DNA from: Chloroflexota bacterium
GTDB taxonomy: Bacteria > Chloroflexota > Anaerolineae > J036 > Brachytrichaceae
Length of the DNA stretch: 64,000 nucleotides
Reading direction: 5' to 3'
NCBI GenBank assembly: GCA_025354985.1
Contig: JANXLU010000068.1
Coordinates: 124,001 to 188,000, forward strand
Numbering within the stretch: the stretch's first letter is position 1; each line of letters opens with the position of its first letter. Both the position numbers and the translations under genes were made by a program. Below the pieces are notes generated by a model that saw only the letters and a program-made list of their open reading frames with translations, searched no databases and was not told the DNA's origin. Shown here one piece after another: positions 35,318-43,744 of this stretch.

Positions 35318-36267
35318 TGCTGGTGGTAATCATTGTCAGCTGGAACGTTTGCGCGCTTCTTGATGCCTGCATTGCCTCCCTGCTTGCGTGTGCTCCAGTT
35401 GGCATTGACCTGCGTGTCGTAGTGGTGGACAACGGGTCAAACGATGGAAGCGTCGCACTAGTTCACGAAAAATTCGCGGACGTTGAGGTTATTACGAATG
35501 AGACAAACATCGGTTTCAGCGCCGCCAACAACGTTGGATTGCGCCGGGCTGAATCACTGATTTCGCCAACCATTGCCGCACACAGTTTCGTGATGTTGTT
35601 AAATCCAGACACGATTGTTCATCCAGGTGCCCTCGACAGGCTCTTAATGCATATTCTCCGGGATGAGACAATTGGCATTGTTGGGCCACAGCTGCGCTAC
35701 CCTGACGGCACGATCCAACCGACGCGACGTCGCTTCCCAAACCTTGCAACGATGATGTTTGAGAGCACGTGGTTGCAACCATTGGCGCCCAACGGTCTTA
35801 TCAGGGGATACTTTTTTGAGGATAAAGAACCCAACCAAACGTGCGACGTGGACTGGCTTGTTGGCGCGGCATTGCTGGCACGATTTTCGGCTTATATCCA
35901 GTGTGGCGGATTGGACGCTACCTTGTTTTTTATGTACTCTGAAGAAACCGACTGGTGCTTTCGCCTGAAACACGCTGGTTGGCGCATTGTCTACGTGCCT
36001 TCAGCCGTAATCACGCACCACGAAGGCGCCAGCAGCAGCCAGGTAAGTGCAAATCGGATGACTTTTTTTAACGTGAGTAAGGTGCGCTATGCGCGCAAGC
36101 ACTTGGGCCCCGTACAGGCTTGGCTGCTTCGGACCAATCTTGTCTTCCAACACGTTGTACAGCTGCTCGGCGAAGCTGGCAAACTGATCCTCGGCCACAA
36201 ACGGGCACTGCGGCAGGCGCGCATCGCCGCCTATAGGCAGGTCATAACGGCATTGGCCACCGCCTAA
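35317..36267 (+). CDS. family 2 glycosyltransferase (rhamnosyltransferase-like)
   Basis: A 316-residue GT-A enzyme. It begins VVIIVSWNVCALLDACIASLL and has VVDNGSNDGS near residue 35, NIGFSAANNVG, and the metal-binding LLNPDT near residue 90. The acceptor-side motif is DWLVGAALLARFSAY, then MYSEETDWCFRLKHAGW. The last 60 residues, after ITHHEGASS, are amphipathic and may touch the membrane. The layout is that of WbbL-type rhamnosyltransferases. The ATG at 35317 shares its A with the TGA of the NurA gene. It probably adds sugars to a lipid-linked or surface glycan, fitting the two WecA-like enzymes in the window. Confidence 0.88.
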   Translation: MLVVIIVSWNVCALLDACIASLLACAPVGIDLRVVVVDNGSNDGSVALVHEKFADVEVITNETNIGFSAANNVGLRRAESLISPTIAAHSFVMLLNPDTIVHPGALDRLLMHILRDETIGIVGPQLRYPDGTIQPTRRRFPNLATMMFESTWLQPLAPNGLIRGYFFEDKEPNQTCDVDWLVGAALLARFSAYIQCGGLDATLFFMYSEETDWCFRLKHAGWRIVYVPSAVITHHEGASSSQVSANRMTFFNVSKVRYARKHLGPVQAWLLRTNLVFQHVVQLLGEAGKLILGHKRALRQARIAAYRQVITALATA

Positions 36268-36274
36268 CGCGTCG

Positions 36275-37090
36275 CTAATCTGCCACAGTATTACCAAGGA
36301 CCACGTCACCGACCTGAATGGATACGCGATCCCCTGCCACCAAAGAAAATGTGTCAGGTGGAACAATTCCGGTGCCTGTCAATAGCAGCGCACCTTGCGG
36401 GTGGTTTAAGGCCAAAAACAGATATTTGGCAAGCTCCTCAAGCGTGCGTTTAAGCTGTGCGGTGCTTGTGACTCCGGTAAAAATCTGTGAGCCCGTGCGT
36501 TCAACGCTCAAATGAATAGGCAAGTCGCGCATCCCATCCGCGCCAACCAGATGTATGGTCTGGCCCAAAGCGCACGCGCCGTCATAGCTTTTTGCCTGCG
36601 GAAGATACAGCGGGTTTTCACCTTCAATATCTCGCGATGAAACATCGTTGGCCGCCGTGTATCCGACTATTTCACCCGCACTGTTTATCACAAGTGCAAG
36701 CTCTGGTTCGGGAACATTCCATTTGCTATCGCTTCTGATCTGTATCAATCCATCAGGTCCAATAACGCGCCAGCCAGGCGCCTTAAAGAATAACTCGGGG
36801 CGAACCGCGCTATATACCCTGTCATAAATGCTTGCTTCGGTGCTTTCCGCCATACGCGCATTCCGGCTTCGGAGGTAGGTTACGCCACATGCCCACACTT
36901 CATGCTGAGCATCGATAGGCGCCATCGGAGCACCGCTCACCATTTCGTCAGTTTGGAACGTTCGAATGGCGGCTTCCAGTTCCCCGGCACTTATTTTCAA
37001 GAGTTGGCCGAGCGTCACGCCCTTCGCAAGAAATTGGTGGTCAGCGGCCCAACGATCGCCGCCGGACGTTCGCAGTTTTGAGAGATGCAT
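36275..37090 (-). CDS. fumarylacetoacetate hydrolase (FAH) family enzyme
   Basis: A 271-residue protein. Residues 65-75 (WACGVTYLRS) match the beginning of the FAH catalytic domain, and the metal-site motif VPEPELALVI near residue 128 supplies the two Glu and nearby acids. AANDVSSRDIEGENP is the conserved loop, and LTGTGIVPP lies near the end. FAH-fold enzymes cleave or dehydrate 2-keto acids, for example 2-keto-3-deoxy-pentonate dehydratase. The LRSRNARMAES sequence after the start of the domain resembles that sugar-acid dehydratase branch more than true FAH, but I am not certain. No sugar-catabolism neighbours. Confidence 0.78.
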   Translation of the reverse strand: MHLSKLRTSGGDRWAADHQFLAKGVTLGQLLKISAGELEAAIRTFQTDEMVSGAPMAPIDAQHEVWACGVTYLRSRNARMAESTEASIYDRVYSAVRPELFFKAPGWRVIGPDGLIQIRSDSKWNVPEPELALVINSAGEIVGYTAANDVSSRDIEGENPLYLPQAKSYDGACALGQTIHLVGADGMRDLPIHLSVERTGSQIFTGVTSTAQLKRTLEELAKYLFLALNHPQGALLLTGTGIVPPDTFSLVAGDRVSIQVGDVVLGNTVAD

Positions 37091-37153
37091 GTCGCGATTG
37101 TAGCGCCATCCTTCGCGTTTCCCATCCCCGCCGAAGCAGTAATCAGCTCGTCG

Positions 37154-37534
37154 CTAAATCACGGTGCCGTCATGCGGGCCTTTTGCCTCGTGTGCAGCCC
37201 TGGACTGTGTCCGTTGGGCCATCTCGACATTCAGGCGGCGCAAACTTTCGAGCACGCTCGACCGCAAGTCCTCGACGATCTTTGGACCACCAGCCGACTC
37301 CCAAGCATCTCGTGCCATTACCCGCGCCTTTTTTACATTGGCTTCGAACTCCAATTGATCGAGCGTCTCATTAAATTTGCGCCCAAATTGATCCAACCCG
37401 CTCCGAAGCTCGGTTTCAACGAACTTTCGCTCGTCCATGTTCCACACGTTCTTAAGCAGGTTGCCCATGTTCTCGCCGAGCTTTCCCAGCTCATCTACAA
37501 ATTCGCTCGTTGATTTAGATGTGTTGTCAGCCAT
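37154..37534 (-). CDS. small helical/coiled-coil protein downstream of gmk
   Basis: A 126-residue hydrophilic protein with long charged helices (VDELGKLGENMGNLL, FVETELRSGLDQFGRKFNET, VLESLRRLNVEMAQ) and no membrane segment. I do not recognise a family. It follows gmk, where rpoZ (omega) is often found, but it lacks the omega start and motifs. A GTG at 37567, touching the gmk stop, is an alternative start giving 137 residues; ATG 37534 is preferred for its natural N-terminus. Confidence 0.6.
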   Translation of the reverse strand: MADNTSKSTSEFVDELGKLGENMGNLLKNVWNMDERKFVETELRSGLDQFGRKFNETLDQLEFEANVKKARVMARDAWESAGGPKIVEDLRSSVLESLRRLNVEMAQRTQSRAAHEAKGPHDGTVI

Positions 37535-37568
37535 AACTTTCACTGTAATCTTGAATGTTAGATGCACA

Positions 37569-38165
37569 TCAGAGCGTCACTGCCATCCGGTGCGTTTTGC
37601 AGTGCTCCGCTTTAATGATTCCCAAGATGCGGTCAACTGCCTCCAATTGCGCATCGTGCTGATTCACCACGCAATAATCAAATTCACCACGTCGAAACAT
37701 CTCGGCGCGTGCAGTACTAATACGACGCTGCATTTCCTGTTCATTTTCAGTCTTGCGCGCACGAAGTCGCCGTACCAGCTCGTCCTCTGATTCCGGCATC
37801 AAAAATATGGTGACGGCGTTTGGCACAATGGCCTTGATCTTGTGCGCCCCTTGAACATCGATACGCATAACCACATCCTTACCACTTGCAAAGGCCATCC
37901 GCACCTGGTCTTTGGGGATGCCCTTGTATTGCCCATAAACGACGCTATGCTCAATGAATTCATCGTGTGCAATCAATCCCTCAAATTTTGATTTGCTGAC
38001 AAAGAAGTAATCTCGTCCTTCGACTTCACCAGGTCGCATTTCACGACTGGTCATCGTAACAACAAAGCTGAAATCATGACCCCGTTCCTTCATGAATTGA
38101 AGAAGCGTGTCCTTGCCAACCCCGCTCGGTCCGGAAATAATGACAAGCAATGGATGATGGGGCAT
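37569..38165 (-). CDS. gmk: guanylate kinase
   Basis: A 198-residue nucleoside monophosphate kinase that converts GMP to GDP. Walker A is GPSGVGKD near residue 12. TSREMRPGEVEGRDYFFVS is the conserved GMP-binding stretch (with Glu-Gly-Arg-Asp-Tyr). The lid contains RRLRARKTENEQEMQRR, and the family tail DYCVVNQHDAQLEAVDRI follows. I chose ATG 38165 (MPHHPLLVI); an in-frame ATG at 38198 would add eleven residues. It is divergent from the lysine cluster, with about 100 bases between. Confidence 0.95.
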   Translation of the reverse strand: MPHHPLLVIISGPSGVGKDTLLQFMKERGHDFSFVVTMTSREMRPGEVEGRDYFFVSKSKFEGLIAHDEFIEHSVVYGQYKGIPKDQVRMAFASGKDVVMRIDVQGAHKIKAIVPNAVTIFLMPESEDELVRRLRARKTENEQEMQRRISTARAEMFRRGEFDYCVVNQHDAQLEAVDRILGIIKAEHCKTHRMAVTL

Positions 38166-38264
38166 GCAATATTGGTCAAGCGGCTCGGCGAACTCCATGA
38201 ACTGAAAATTGTACCGCAGCCACATTCAAAATGCCTCACCCGTATAATTGGCCGTCGCACACAC

Positions 38265-38756
38265 ATGGAGAATACAGGCGAACGGTTGGCTGGAAAACTA
38301 AGATCGGAAGGAGCGCGGACCAGCGAGTTTTTTAAGGGAATTCACGGTGACGCTTGGCAGCAAGTCGTATTCTCAAGCACAGAAAACCCGATTTGGTCCA
38401 TACGCGACGTGTTCGAACATCTGGTCATTTCTGAAGACTTATTGCGTGCCCTGTTCAGAGAGGTTGCCGCGGGCCACGAAGGTGCGCCGCCTGGTTTTAA
38501 GGTGGATGACGCCAACAACGCAGCCTTGGGAACATTGCGGGTTTTATCCCTCGCAGAGGTTTTCAGCCGGTTCCAAACCGGGCGTGACCTGACTGCGGCA
38601 TTTGCGGAAACACTCACGTCCGATCAATTTGCGACCATTGGGCGACACCCATTTTTGGGACTGTGCACGCTGGAGGAAATGCTCCGCCTCATATCTGTTC
38701 ACAACGCCATGCACGTCAAAGATATCAAGAAATCATTATCACAGCAGGAGAAATAG
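38265..38756 (+). CDS. DinB-like four-helix protein at the head of the lysine cluster
   Basis: A 163-residue protein with the DinB/YfiT-like helical-bundle pattern. The conserved histidines are in FEHLVISED near residue 48 and in SVHNAMHVKDIKK near the end, which would form a single metal site. Family members act in thiol or detoxification transfer reactions, or have unknown roles. It lies two bases before lysW and so is in the same mRNA. A TATAAT at 38243-38248 lies just ahead but without a good -35. Its link to lysine synthesis is unknown. Confidence 0.7.
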   Translation: MENTGERLAGKLRSEGARTSEFFKGIHGDAWQQVVFSSTENPIWSIRDVFEHLVISEDLLRALFREVAAGHEGAPPGFKVDDANNAALGTLRVLSLAEVFSRFQTGRDLTAAFAETLTSDQFATIGRHPFLGLCTLEEMLRLISVHNAMHVKDIKKSLSQQEK

Positions 38757-38758
38757 CA

Positions 38759-38929
38759 ATGTCCACAACAACATGCCCCGAATGCGCCGCAGATGTTCTT
38801 TTTAAGGAAGCTCCGGTCAAACATGAATTGGTTCGGTGCCCGTCCTGTGGCGCCGAGCTGGAGGTCACCAACCTCGAACCGCTTGCGCTCGAGCTGGCAC
38901 CCACTGAGGAAGAGGACTGGGGCGAGTAA
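38759..38929 (+). CDS. lysW: amino-group carrier protein LysW
   Basis: A 56-residue carrier protein. It has a zinc-ribbon with CPECAADV and CPSCGAEL. Its last residues are EDWGE, the signature end whose terminal Glu gamma-carboxyl attaches to the amino group of alpha-aminoadipate. LysW shields the amino group and presents the acidic surface to LysX, LysZ and LysY. The ATG at 38759 follows GGAG. Its TAA overlaps the lysX ATG (TAATG). Confidence 0.97.
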   Translation: MSTTTCPECAADVLFKEAPVKHELVRCPSCGAELEVTNLEPLALELAPTEEEDWGE

Positions 38930-39774
38930 TGCAGAAAAGGGTGGCGCTTATTTGCAGCCTGATTCGTCCTGAAGAAAAGCAACTGATCGAGGCATTTTCG
39001 CGTGCTGGTACGACGGTGGAGACCTATGACGACCGCGAACAAATCTTCGATATTGCTCATCTGGACAGTTGGCGCACATACGATGTGATCGTCGAGAGGT
39101 GCGTGTCACAGAGTCGCGCTCAATACGTGCAGCGAATCATGCGGTTGGCCGGCGTCAAAACGGTCAACAATTTCGAGGTCATCGAGAACTGTGGTGACAA
39201 ATTCATCACCTCACAGCTACTGATTCAGCACGCGGTTCCCACCACCCGAATTATGATGGCCTTCACGCCAGAAAGCGCACTTAAAGCCATCGAAGCGATG
39301 GGCTACCCGTGCGTTTTGAAGCCGGTGGTGGGTTCGTGGGGACGCGGTGTGGTGCGCGTTAATGATCGGGATGCAGCCGAGGCCGTGGTGAACCTTCGTG
39401 ATGAATTGGGAGGCTATCAGCAACACATCTACTACATACAGGAGATGGTTCGCAAACCCCAGCGTGATATTCGGTCATTTGTGATCGGCGATACATGCAT
39501 CGGAGCAATCTACCGTACGAGTGACCACTGGATCACAAATACCCACCTCGGCGGAAAAGCAAGTAATTGCCCGGTCACCAATGAACTGGGGCGTATCTCG
39601 GTCGCTGCAGCCAATGCGGTCGGCGGTGGAATAGTGGCAGTCGATTTGTTTGAAGATCCAGACCGTGGCCTACTTGTAAATGAAATTAACCACACTATGG
39701 AGTTTCGCAATTCGGTGCCTGCCACCGGCATTGATATTCCTGGACTGATGGTTGATTGGATTCTGCAACAATAA
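38929..39774 (+). CDS. lysX: alpha-aminoadipate-LysW ligase LysX
   Basis: A 281-residue ATP-grasp ligase that joins alpha-aminoadipate to the C-terminal Glu of LysW. It has the KPVVGSWGRGVVRV nucleotide-binding loop near residue 133, KASNCPVTNELG near 205, and the metal-binding LLVNEINHTMEFRNSV near 245. This last motif matches Thermus-type LysX rather than RimK. It starts within the lysW stop codon. The glutamate-versus-aminoadipate preference (ArgX/LysX) cannot be read with certainty. argJ elsewhere in the window supports a separate arginine route. Confidence 0.94.
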   Translation: MQKRVALICSLIRPEEKQLIEAFSRAGTTVETYDDREQIFDIAHLDSWRTYDVIVERCVSQSRAQYVQRIMRLAGVKTVNNFEVIENCGDKFITSQLLIQHAVPTTRIMMAFTPESALKAIEAMGYPCVLKPVVGSWGRGVVRVNDRDAAEAVVNLRDELGGYQQHIYYIQEMVRKPQRDIRSFVIGDTCIGAIYRTSDHWITNTHLGGKASNCPVTNELGRISVAAANAVGGGIVAVDLFEDPDRGLLVNEINHTMEFRNSVPATGIDIPGLMVDWILQQ

Positions 39775-39777
39775 ATA

Positions 39778-40512
39778 ATGGAAAATATGGAACTTCCCAA
39801 GACGGCGCTCGTAGTTGTGGCACATCCGGATGATGCCGAGTTTGGTTTTGGTGGTACGCTGGCAAAGTGGGCCCGTGATGGCTGGGACATTGTTCTGGTT
39901 GTTTGCACTGATGCATCGGGTGGCGGTCCGGATGACGCCCGCGATGTCACGCCCGCCGCGCGTAATGCGATTACGGTGATCCGTAAAGCAGAACAGCGCG
40001 CAGCGGCCAGGGTGCTTGGTCTGAAAGAAGTGATCTTCCTGGATCAGCCCGACGGTCTATTGACCCCAAGCATCGAACTGCGCCGCATGATCGTTCGCCT
40101 GATTCGCCGATTCAAACCAACCCGCCTGTTGTGCCAGTCACCCGACCGAGCCTGGAAACCAAATTATGCAATCGGGCGTCATCATTCTGACCACCTTGCA
40201 GCAGGTGCCGCCTCTATAACAGCAATGTATCCATCCGCACAAAATGGATGGGATTTTCCCGAGTTGTTACAAGAAGGGTTGTTCCCACACAAGGTCCGCG
40301 AACTCTATGTCGTCGGTGCACCAGAAATGGGCCATTATGAGGACATTTCGGACACTCTGGATATCAAGATAAACGCACTCCGCGAACATGCCAGCCAGCT
40401 TGCTGCAAACTTTGAAGGCATTGAAGCGCGCGTCCGTCAGTGGTCCGCCGAAAACGGGAAAAACCATAACGTGGCAGCCGCCGAGTTGTTTAGTAAATCC
40501 GAAAACGGCTGA
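39778..40512 (+). CDS. PIG-L/LmbE-family zinc deacetylase inside the lysine operon
   Basis: A 244-residue deacetylase-fold protein. The zinc motif AHPDDAEFGFGGT (AHPDD) begins near residue 15. FLDQPDGLL lies near 83, and the second metal motif HHSDHLAAG near 138 supplies the histidine ligands. PIG-L enzymes hydrolyse amides, usually N-acetyl-sugars or mycothiol precursors. It sits three bases after lysX and five before lysY, so is co-transcribed. No LysK carboxypeptidase is in the window. This enzyme is therefore a candidate for releasing lysine from LysW, although that is speculation. Confidence 0.88.
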   Translation: MENMELPKTALVVVAHPDDAEFGFGGTLAKWARDGWDIVLVVCTDASGGGPDDARDVTPAARNAITVIRKAEQRAAARVLGLKEVIFLDQPDGLLTPSIELRRMIVRLIRRFKPTRLLCQSPDRAWKPNYAIGRHHSDHLAAGAASITAMYPSAQNGWDFPELLQEGLFPHKVRELYVVGAPEMGHYEDISDTLDIKINALREHASQLAANFEGIEARVRQWSAENGKNHNVAAAELFSKSENG

Positions 40513-40517
40513 GTGCA

Positions 40518-41582
40518 ATGAGCAGGCTAAAACTGGCCATCATCGGCGGCACTGGATACACGGGTGGTGAACTGCTGCGACTGACTTTGACGCACCCGCA
40601 TGTCGAAGTCACGCAGATAACGTCGCGCTCTCGGATGGGTGAATATGTCACGGTGGCACACCCAAATTTGCGCGGAACATCTGTTGGCAATTTGCAATAC
40701 ATTCGGCCGGATGACGTTAAACAAGCCGACGTTTTATTTTTGTGTTTGCCGCATGGTGAAGCAAGCAAGCAAATCGACAGATGGTCAACGCTCGCGCCCA
40801 CCATCATTGACCTAAGTGCAGATTTTCGATTACAGAGTGACGAAGCTTACAAACGCTGGTACGGCGCGCCACACCCAAACCCAACCTGGGTGTCGAAGTT
40901 TGTATACGGCCTTCCCGAGCTTACGCGCGCACGGCTCAGCGGGGCAACGTATGCAAGCGGAGTCGGTTGCAATGCCACTGCCACCAATCTGGCCTTGCTA
41001 CCGTTGGTGCGAGGTGGGCTCATAGATTGGAACAAACCGATCATTGCCGACATAAAAGTTGGTAGTAGTGAAGCGGGATCAGAATCCAGTGACGCCTCTC
41101 ACCACCCGGAACGGTCGGGCGCCGTTCGCGTATACGCAGCGACCGGGCACCGACATACCGCGGAGGTTGAACAGATGATCGCCTGGAGCGCGCCTCAGCC
41201 CGCCAGACCCGAACTTCATATGACGGCGACGTCCATTGAAATGGTGCGTGGTGCAAGTGCCGCGGTTCACCTGTTCTTGATTCCGGGCGTGACCGAGAAA
41301 GATTTGTGGCGCGTATACCGTGCTACATACAAGACCGAGCCCTTTGTCCGCCTGGTCAAAACCACAACAGGCATTTTTCGTGCACCCGAACCAAAATTAC
41401 TATCTGGCACAAACTGGGCCGATGTTGGCTTTTACATAAGTGACTCCGGTAACAAGGCCACGCTTATTTGTGCGATCGATAATCTGGTAAAGGGCGCCGC
41501 CGGGTCGGCACTACAGTGTCTTAATGTGATGAAAGGCTGGGACGAGCGTCTTGGATTGGAATTTACAGGGTTGCATCCCTAA
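40518..41582 (+). CDS. lysY: LysW-aminoadipate-6-phosphate reductase LysY (ArgC family)
   Basis: A 354-residue NADPH-dependent dehydrogenase. The N-terminal nucleotide fold is IIGGTGYTGGELLRL. The catalytic cysteine is in ASGVGCNATATNL near residue 152, and the SEAGSESSDASHHPERSG loop is the conserved substrate region. HRHTAEVEQ supplies a conserved His. It converts LysW-aminoadipyl phosphate to the semialdehyde. The ArgC fold is shared, so it could also serve arginine synthesis, as there is no separate argC here. The operon with lysW, lysX and lysZ favours LysY. Confidence 0.93.
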   Translation: MSRLKLAIIGGTGYTGGELLRLTLTHPHVEVTQITSRSRMGEYVTVAHPNLRGTSVGNLQYIRPDDVKQADVLFLCLPHGEASKQIDRWSTLAPTIIDLSADFRLQSDEAYKRWYGAPHPNPTWVSKFVYGLPELTRARLSGATYASGVGCNATATNLALLPLVRGGLIDWNKPIIADIKVGSSEAGSESSDASHHPERSGAVRVYAATGHRHTAEVEQMIAWSAPQPARPELHMTATSIEMVRGASAAVHLFLIPGVTEKDLWRVYRATYKTEPFVRLVKTTTGIFRAPEPKLLSGTNWADVGFYISDSGNKATLICAIDNLVKGAAGSALQCLNVMKGWDERLGLEFTGLHP

Positions 41583-41592
41583 GCTCAAAAGC

Positions 41593-42441
41593 ATGACCGT
41601 TATTTCTGAAATAGACCCTGAGTTCTCTCCACAAATTACTGTTGTCAAGGTTGGTGGAAGCGCCGGTATCAATTACGATCTCGTTTGCGATGACATCGCA
41701 GCCCTTGTTCGAAAAGGTGAAAAAATTGTCCTGGTTCACGGTGGCAGCGACGAAACCAATCGGGTTAGTACGGCCCTTGGGCACCCACCCCAGGTGCTAA
41801 CGTCACCACAAGGCTACACGAGCCGCTTTACAGACACGGAGACATTGGACATTTTTTGCATGGTCTATGCCGGGAAAATGAACACGCGCATTGTGGAACG
41901 TCTGCAAAAGCGCGGCACAAACGCGGTTGGCTTGAGCGGTGTTGACGGCCGCCTGCTGCAAGGTCCACGCAAATCAAGTGTGCGATCCGTAGTGAATGGT
42001 AAACAGGTGTTGGTTCGTGACGACTATACCGGCAAAGTCGAAACCGTCAATGATTCGCTCCTGCACCTGCTGCTTGCCGCGGGTTATACGCCCGTCATTT
42101 CGCCTCCCGCCATTAGCACCGAAGGTGAAGCGATAAACGTTGATGGTGATAGAGCCAGCGCCATGATTGCGCGTGCGCTTGGTGCACGTCAACTCGTCAT
42201 CCTTAGCAACGTCCCGGGACTGCTGCGAACGTTCCCAGACGAGTCAACTTTGATTCGCCAACTAAAATTTACCAATCTTGATGAGGCACTTGGCTTTGCA
42301 GAAGGTCGGATGAAAAAGAAGGTTTTGGGAGCAAGTGAAGCATTGATGGGTGGCGTTGAGCAGGTGATATTTGGCGATGCCCGTGTGGCCGGATGTGTCA
42401 GCGCCTGTATGCAAGGGCAAGGCACGGTTATCACCAGATAG
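41593..42441 (+). CDS. lysZ: LysW-aminoadipate kinase LysZ (ArgB family)
   Basis: A 282-residue amino-acid kinase. Near residue 15 is VVKVGGSAG, then VLVHGGSDETNRVSTALG and the NVDGDRASAMIARALGA nucleotide site. It phosphorylates the side-chain carboxylate of LysW-bound aminoadipate. I chose ATG 41593 (MTVISEID), eleven bases after the lysY stop; the earlier in-frame ATG lies inside lysY. It is the last gene of the operon. The next gene, an aminotransferase, is convergent. Confidence 0.93.
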   Translation: MTVISEIDPEFSPQITVVKVGGSAGINYDLVCDDIAALVRKGEKIVLVHGGSDETNRVSTALGHPPQVLTSPQGYTSRFTDTETLDIFCMVYAGKMNTRIVERLQKRGTNAVGLSGVDGRLLQGPRKSSVRSVVNGKQVLVRDDYTGKVETVNDSLLHLLLAAGYTPVISPPAISTEGEAINVDGDRASAMIARALGARQLVILSNVPGLLRTFPDESTLIRQLKFTNLDEALGFAEGRMKKKVLGASEALMGGVEQVIFGDARVAGCVSACMQGQGTVITR

Positions 42442-42476
42442 TTCGAAATGACGGCACAATTGCGCGAGGCAGACGT

Positions 42477-43643
42477 TCAGTTAACCTCAATAGCGTCCAC
42501 GAGCATCCTGGCCGCCCGCATAAGCTCTTCCGGTGCGTAGAAGCTAAATGCCAGGCGCAGGGCGTGGTCGCCCCCACCACCGACAAAAAACTTGGTGCCA
42601 GGCAGGAATGACATTCCGCGCTCTTCAGCGCGCTCCAAAACGCGCATCGCACTTTTGACCTCGGGCAAGGAAACCCAAACAAAAAACCCGCCGTGCGGAG
42701 GTCGGACCTGACAACCGCGGTCACGCAGCGGCTCCAACCCGTTTAGCAACGCGTCACGTCGCCGTCGATACGCGTCCACAATCAAACCAAGGTTGGCCTG
42801 ATATCCGCCAGCCCGACATATCTCATTCACGATTAAGCCCGAGATAGGAGCCACGCCCCCTCCGCTATCCAACAAGCCATTTTCGCCAAGCGCACGACAA
42901 ACATCTGCAGGAGCGGTCATAAAACCCACCCTCAACCCTGGTGCCAAGGTTTTACTAAAGCTGCCCAGACGTATGACAATATCGTGCGTATCCAGGCTCC
43001 AAAGTGATACCGGTGCAGGCCCATCAAAAGATAGCTCACGATAAACGTCATCTTCGATAATCAAAAAACCTTCGCGTCCGGCCAAATCCACGAGCTGCTG
43101 CCGCCTTGCCGCTTCCAGTGAGCGCCCAGTTGGGTTGTTAAACGTCGGCACGCAATACAACATGCGTACAGTGCGGCCTGACCGTTTTAGCTGACGGACG
43201 CGATCACTCAGCTGCTCGATATCAATGCCGTCCTCGTCCGTAAAAACGGGGATCAATTCAACCGGATGATCCCTAAGAATCCGAACGGCCAGATGATAGG
43301 TCGGTGCCTCAACAAGAACGCAATCACCCGGTTTGGCCAATGTTGTGCATATCTGGTCGATTGCCCAGGAATTTCCACCGGTAACAACTACCTGCTCCAG
43401 CTCCGGTTTTCGACCTTCGTTTAAGTAGATTTGTGATTGCAGCCATTCCAAAAGCGGTCCCGGCCCCGTGGCATAGCCATAGGCTAACGCCTCCTGGCTC
43501 CTGGTTACAAATACAGCATTTGTCGCCTGGCGGATCAGGTCGGCTGGCAAAAGTGCCGAATCTGGATGACCCCAGCCCAAATCAATTAGTCCCGGTCGAA
43601 GAACCAGCTGGACAACCGGTGGGGAAGAATTGACCTTACTCAT
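42477..43643 (-). CDS. lysN: PLP-dependent aminotransferase, LysN-like (2-aminoadipate transaminase)
   Basis: A 388-residue fold-type I aminotransferase. VVVTGGNSWAIDQI lies near residue 90, LYCVPTFNNPTGRSLE near 168, and the PLP lysine in RLGSFSKTLAPGLRVGF near 238. This is the group that includes Thermus LysN. Convergent with lysZ, it would supply the transamination steps of the lysine pathway. MocR-like relatives exist, but there is no HTH domain here. The only good start (ATG 43643) begins with the discriminator base of the upstream tRNA, so expression is entangled with tRNA processing. Confidence 0.82.
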   Translation of the reverse strand: MSKVNSSPPVVQLVLRPGLIDLGWGHPDSALLPADLIRQATNAVFVTRSQEALAYGYATGPGPLLEWLQSQIYLNEGRKPELEQVVVTGGNSWAIDQICTTLAKPGDCVLVEAPTYHLAVRILRDHPVELIPVFTDEDGIDIEQLSDRVRQLKRSGRTVRMLYCVPTFNNPTGRSLEAARRQQLVDLAGREGFLIIEDDVYRELSFDGPAPVSLWSLDTHDIVIRLGSFSKTLAPGLRVGFMTAPADVCRALGENGLLDSGGGVAPISGLIVNEICRAGGYQANLGLIVDAYRRRRDALLNGLEPLRDRGCQVRPPHGGFFVWVSLPEVKSAMRVLERAEERGMSFLPGTKFFVGGGGDHALRLAFSFYAPEELMRAARMLVDAIEVN

Positions 43644-43714
43644 GGCCCCAACAGGGGTCGAACCTGTAACCCACGCTTTATGAGAGCGCTGCTCTGCCTT
43701 TGAGCTATGGGGCC
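43643..43714 (-). tRNA. tRNA with anticodon CAT, probably tRNA-Ile2 (lysidine) rather than elongator Met
   Basis: A 72-base cloverleaf on the minus strand. Acceptor GGCCCCA pairs with TGGGGCC. The anticodon stem is GCGCT/AGCGT with loop CTCATAA, so the anticodon is CAT. The T arm is ACAGG-TTCGACC-CCTGT. C4-G69 and C5-G68 in the acceptor resemble the E. coli tRNA-Ile2 elements used by TilS, and the E. coli tRNA also begins GGCCCC. It is not an initiator by these pairs. CCA is not encoded, and A73 is the A of the next gene's ATG. Confidence 0.9.
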
Positions 43715-43744
43715 CATTATGACTGACGATTTTACCCGACGGCT

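Noticed and set aside
37154-37567. rpoZ (RNA polymerase omega) after gmk
   Set aside because: The 126-residue product lacks omega features; only its position is suggestive.
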